DNA of 6,568 nucleotides from Burkholderiales bacterium (GTDB lineage: Bacteria > Pseudomonadota > Gammaproteobacteria > Burkholderiales > Burkholderiaceae). The notes beneath the pieces are model-generated. The model was given only the letters and a program-made list of their open reading frames with translations, did no database searches and was not told the origin of the DNA. The position numbers and the translations under genes were made by a program. The stretch is taken from NCBI GenBank assembly GCA_903643055.1, contig CAHJWV010000146.1:1-6568 (forward strand), in the 5' to 3' direction. Position 1 is the stretch's first letter. Every line of letters starts with the position of its first letter. Positions 5,250 to 6,568 of this stretch are shown piece by piece.

Positions 5250-6568
5250 TGCCGCAAGCCGCGCAAAATCTCGCGCCCGGTGTCGCCGATGCACCGCATT
5301 GCGTGCAATGTATCGTGGCGGCACCTGAACCTGAAGCTGACGCAGCAGAAGTCAGCGCCGCCTGCACCTGCATCTCGCGTTGCAACTGCGCTGCGTGTGC
5401 ATCGGCCGACGGCGCTTCCATGCCTCGCTCTGCGCTGTTGAGGGAGGCAATGCGTGCCTGATCGGCCGCCGAGCCGGGTGCGATCAGCACGCTTTGGCCT
5501 TGTGCAAATTGCGTGAGCTGTGCGGCCAAAGCGCGAGCCTCTTTTTCGGTCGAGAACATCGCCGTGACCTGGCGGGCTTCGTCTTTGCCAAAGACCACCG
5601 ATTCGATGCGAGCGCGCCAAACACGCAAGGTCATTGACTCGGTGCGCACCACATCGTTCTCGGTGTTCAGACGGCTACTGAACTGATTGCCGGTGCCAAT
5701 GCGCGAGGTCTGATAGTTACCCATCATCTCCACCCAGGTCAGCACTGATTCAAAGTTGAATCGTCCCCATAACTTGCCCGAGGTCTGAAAGCAGAAGGTG
5801 GCCACGATCGCGAGGATCGCGGAGTTGCCCGCCACGGAAAAACGGTTCTGCTGCCAACTGCCCATTACATTGAATTCGCGGACAAAGTAGAGCGCAAACG
5901 CAACGGCTGCGAACACCAGCGCGACGGCGAACAAATCGAGCAATAACAGCGTTCGGTAGCGGCGTTCGCCGAAAGCCAGGGCCAGCGTGGGCGCCTTGGT
6001 GCCGGCCATCGGCAGAGGCTGCGATTCTTCCAGCAACTCACCGGCAAAACTGCCGCTGGGTGTGGCGGCGGTTGTGACGGGGTCGATGCGGGCATAGCGT
6101 CGGTTCGGAATGCGATCGGTCCACTGCTGCTGAAGGTTGCGATCGAGCTCATCCATCAGGCTGGCCGGTGGCGCATTCATCGACAGCCGGCTTTGCTCGA
6201 CGCTGGCGCGCGTTTGCGGCGCCGGATCAATCTGCGCTAGCACGGCGGCCATCGCCAAGCCACACGCCACGAGCGATGTGCTCAGCATCACGAAGGCCTG
6301 CGTGTTGAGCGAGAAGTTGCCAAGCGAAGGCAATGCGTGGCCCAGCAGCGCGATCGCAACCGGCGCGAGGATCGCTGATGCGATAAGGCCGATCAGCGAA
6401 GCGGTCGTGAGCTTGGCACGACCCTCTGACCAGATCGGCTTGAGCAGATAAAACAGACCGAATGCGAAGTACAAAATGCCGATCCACGGCCGAGTGGCCG
6501 GTGTTCCGAACACCAGCCAAGAAAACAAGAAGCTCAGCAGCGTGGCCGCGATCGCTGCCAGGTTGAAC
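5218..6568 (-). CDS. Multi-pass membrane protein with C-terminal zinc ribbon, 5' end outside window
   Basis: The frame runs open from the right edge to the TGA at 5220-5218, giving 449 visible residues. The first possible start inside the window is a TTG at 6528, but the codons beyond it (FNLAAIAATLLSF) continue a hydrophobic helix, so the true start is upstream of this window. Counting from that TTG, predicted membrane segments are: one spanning the TTG from the edge to about residue 8, then 15-33, 42-64, 79-100 and 193-216, with a weaker one at 231-250. Between 101 and 192 is a polar loop. After 250 comes a soluble region rich in Ala, Gln and Glu, and the C-terminus carries C408xxC411...C422xxC425 (CTQCG...FCAACG), a zinc-ribbon signature. 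I recognise no family function. A membrane-anchored protein with a cytosolic zinc ribbon suggests sensing or scaffolding, but this is inference. It is convergent with rocD, 35 bp away, and probably unrelated to it. Confidence 0.8.
   Translation of the reverse strand, partial: FNLAAIAATLLSFLFSWLVFGTPATRPWIGILYFAFGLFYLLKPIWSEGRAKLTTASLIGLIASAILAPVAIALLGHALPSLGNFSLNTQAFVMLSTSLVACGLAMAAVLAQIDPAPQTRASVEQSRLSMNAPPASLMDELDRNLQQQWTDRIPNRRYARIDPVTTAATPSGSFAGELLEESQPLPMAGTKAPTLALAFGERRYRTLLLLDLFAVALVFAAVAFALYFVREFNVMGSWQQNRFSVAGNSAILAIVATFCFQTSGKLWGRFNFESVLTWVEMMGNYQTSRIGTGNQFSSRLNTENDVVRTESMTLRVWRARIESVVFGKDEARQVTAMFSTEKEARALAAQLTQFAQGQSVLIAPGSAADQARIASLNSAERGMEAPSADAHAAQLQREMQVQAALTSAASASGSGAATIHCTQCGASATPGARFCAACGKALNASGGSA

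Noticed and set aside
1..6568. Mobile element, CRISPR, toxin-antitoxin or defence-system signature
   Set aside because: No transposase, integrase, terminal inverted repeats, regularly spaced repeats or small paired genes are visible; composition appears uniform apart from AT-rich intergenic DNA.

Overview
This is a GC-rich, densely coding bacterial window with the look of a betaproteobacterium, probably Burkholderiales. That placement rests on the style of the regulators, the Ala/Pro-rich linker and the codon bias. It is inference, not a measured assignment. The window holds four clearly recognisable genes, two less characterised ones (one cut by the right edge), and a probable 13-codon gene start at the left edge. 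No tRNA, rRNA, CRISPR array, insertion sequence or phage gene is visible.

Layout from left to right. (1) A probable gene start (1-39, minus) lies just downstream of a predicted exported protein with a C-terminal SHOCT domain (73-1047, minus). (2) A 252-bp divergent intergenic region with two adjacent inverted repeats and a candidate sigma70 promoter leads into a serine-dependent glutaminase (1300-2211, plus). (3) Convergent to the glutaminase is an IclR-family regulator of the PcaR/PobR type (2254-3114, minus); a GC-rich hairpin sits between the two stops. (4) Upstream of iclR, on the same strand, is an Lrp/AsnC-family regulator (3292-3765, minus). The 177-bp gap between them contains three inverted repeats. 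(5) The lrp-like gene is divergent from an ornithine aminotransferase (rocD, 3884-5182, plus) across a 118-bp AT-rich, repeat-bearing control region. (6) Convergent to rocD is a multi-pass membrane protein ending in a four-cysteine zinc ribbon (5218 to the right edge, minus), whose 5' end lies outside the window.

The functional core is amino-acid nitrogen metabolism. Glutaminase makes glutamate and ammonia from glutamine, and ornithine aminotransferase makes glutamate-5-semialdehyde from ornithine while transferring the amino group to 2-oxoglutarate. The divergent Lrp-type gene is the obvious candidate regulator of rocD, an arrangement common for Lrp-family specific regulators. The PcaR-type IclR regulator normally belongs to aromatic-acid catabolism, but no aromatic-pathway gene is in view, so its target is open.

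I did not find a convincing new multi-gene system. The parts most worth a second look are the operator-like DNA upstream of iclR and rocD, and the uncharacterised zinc-ribbon membrane protein and SHOCT protein.
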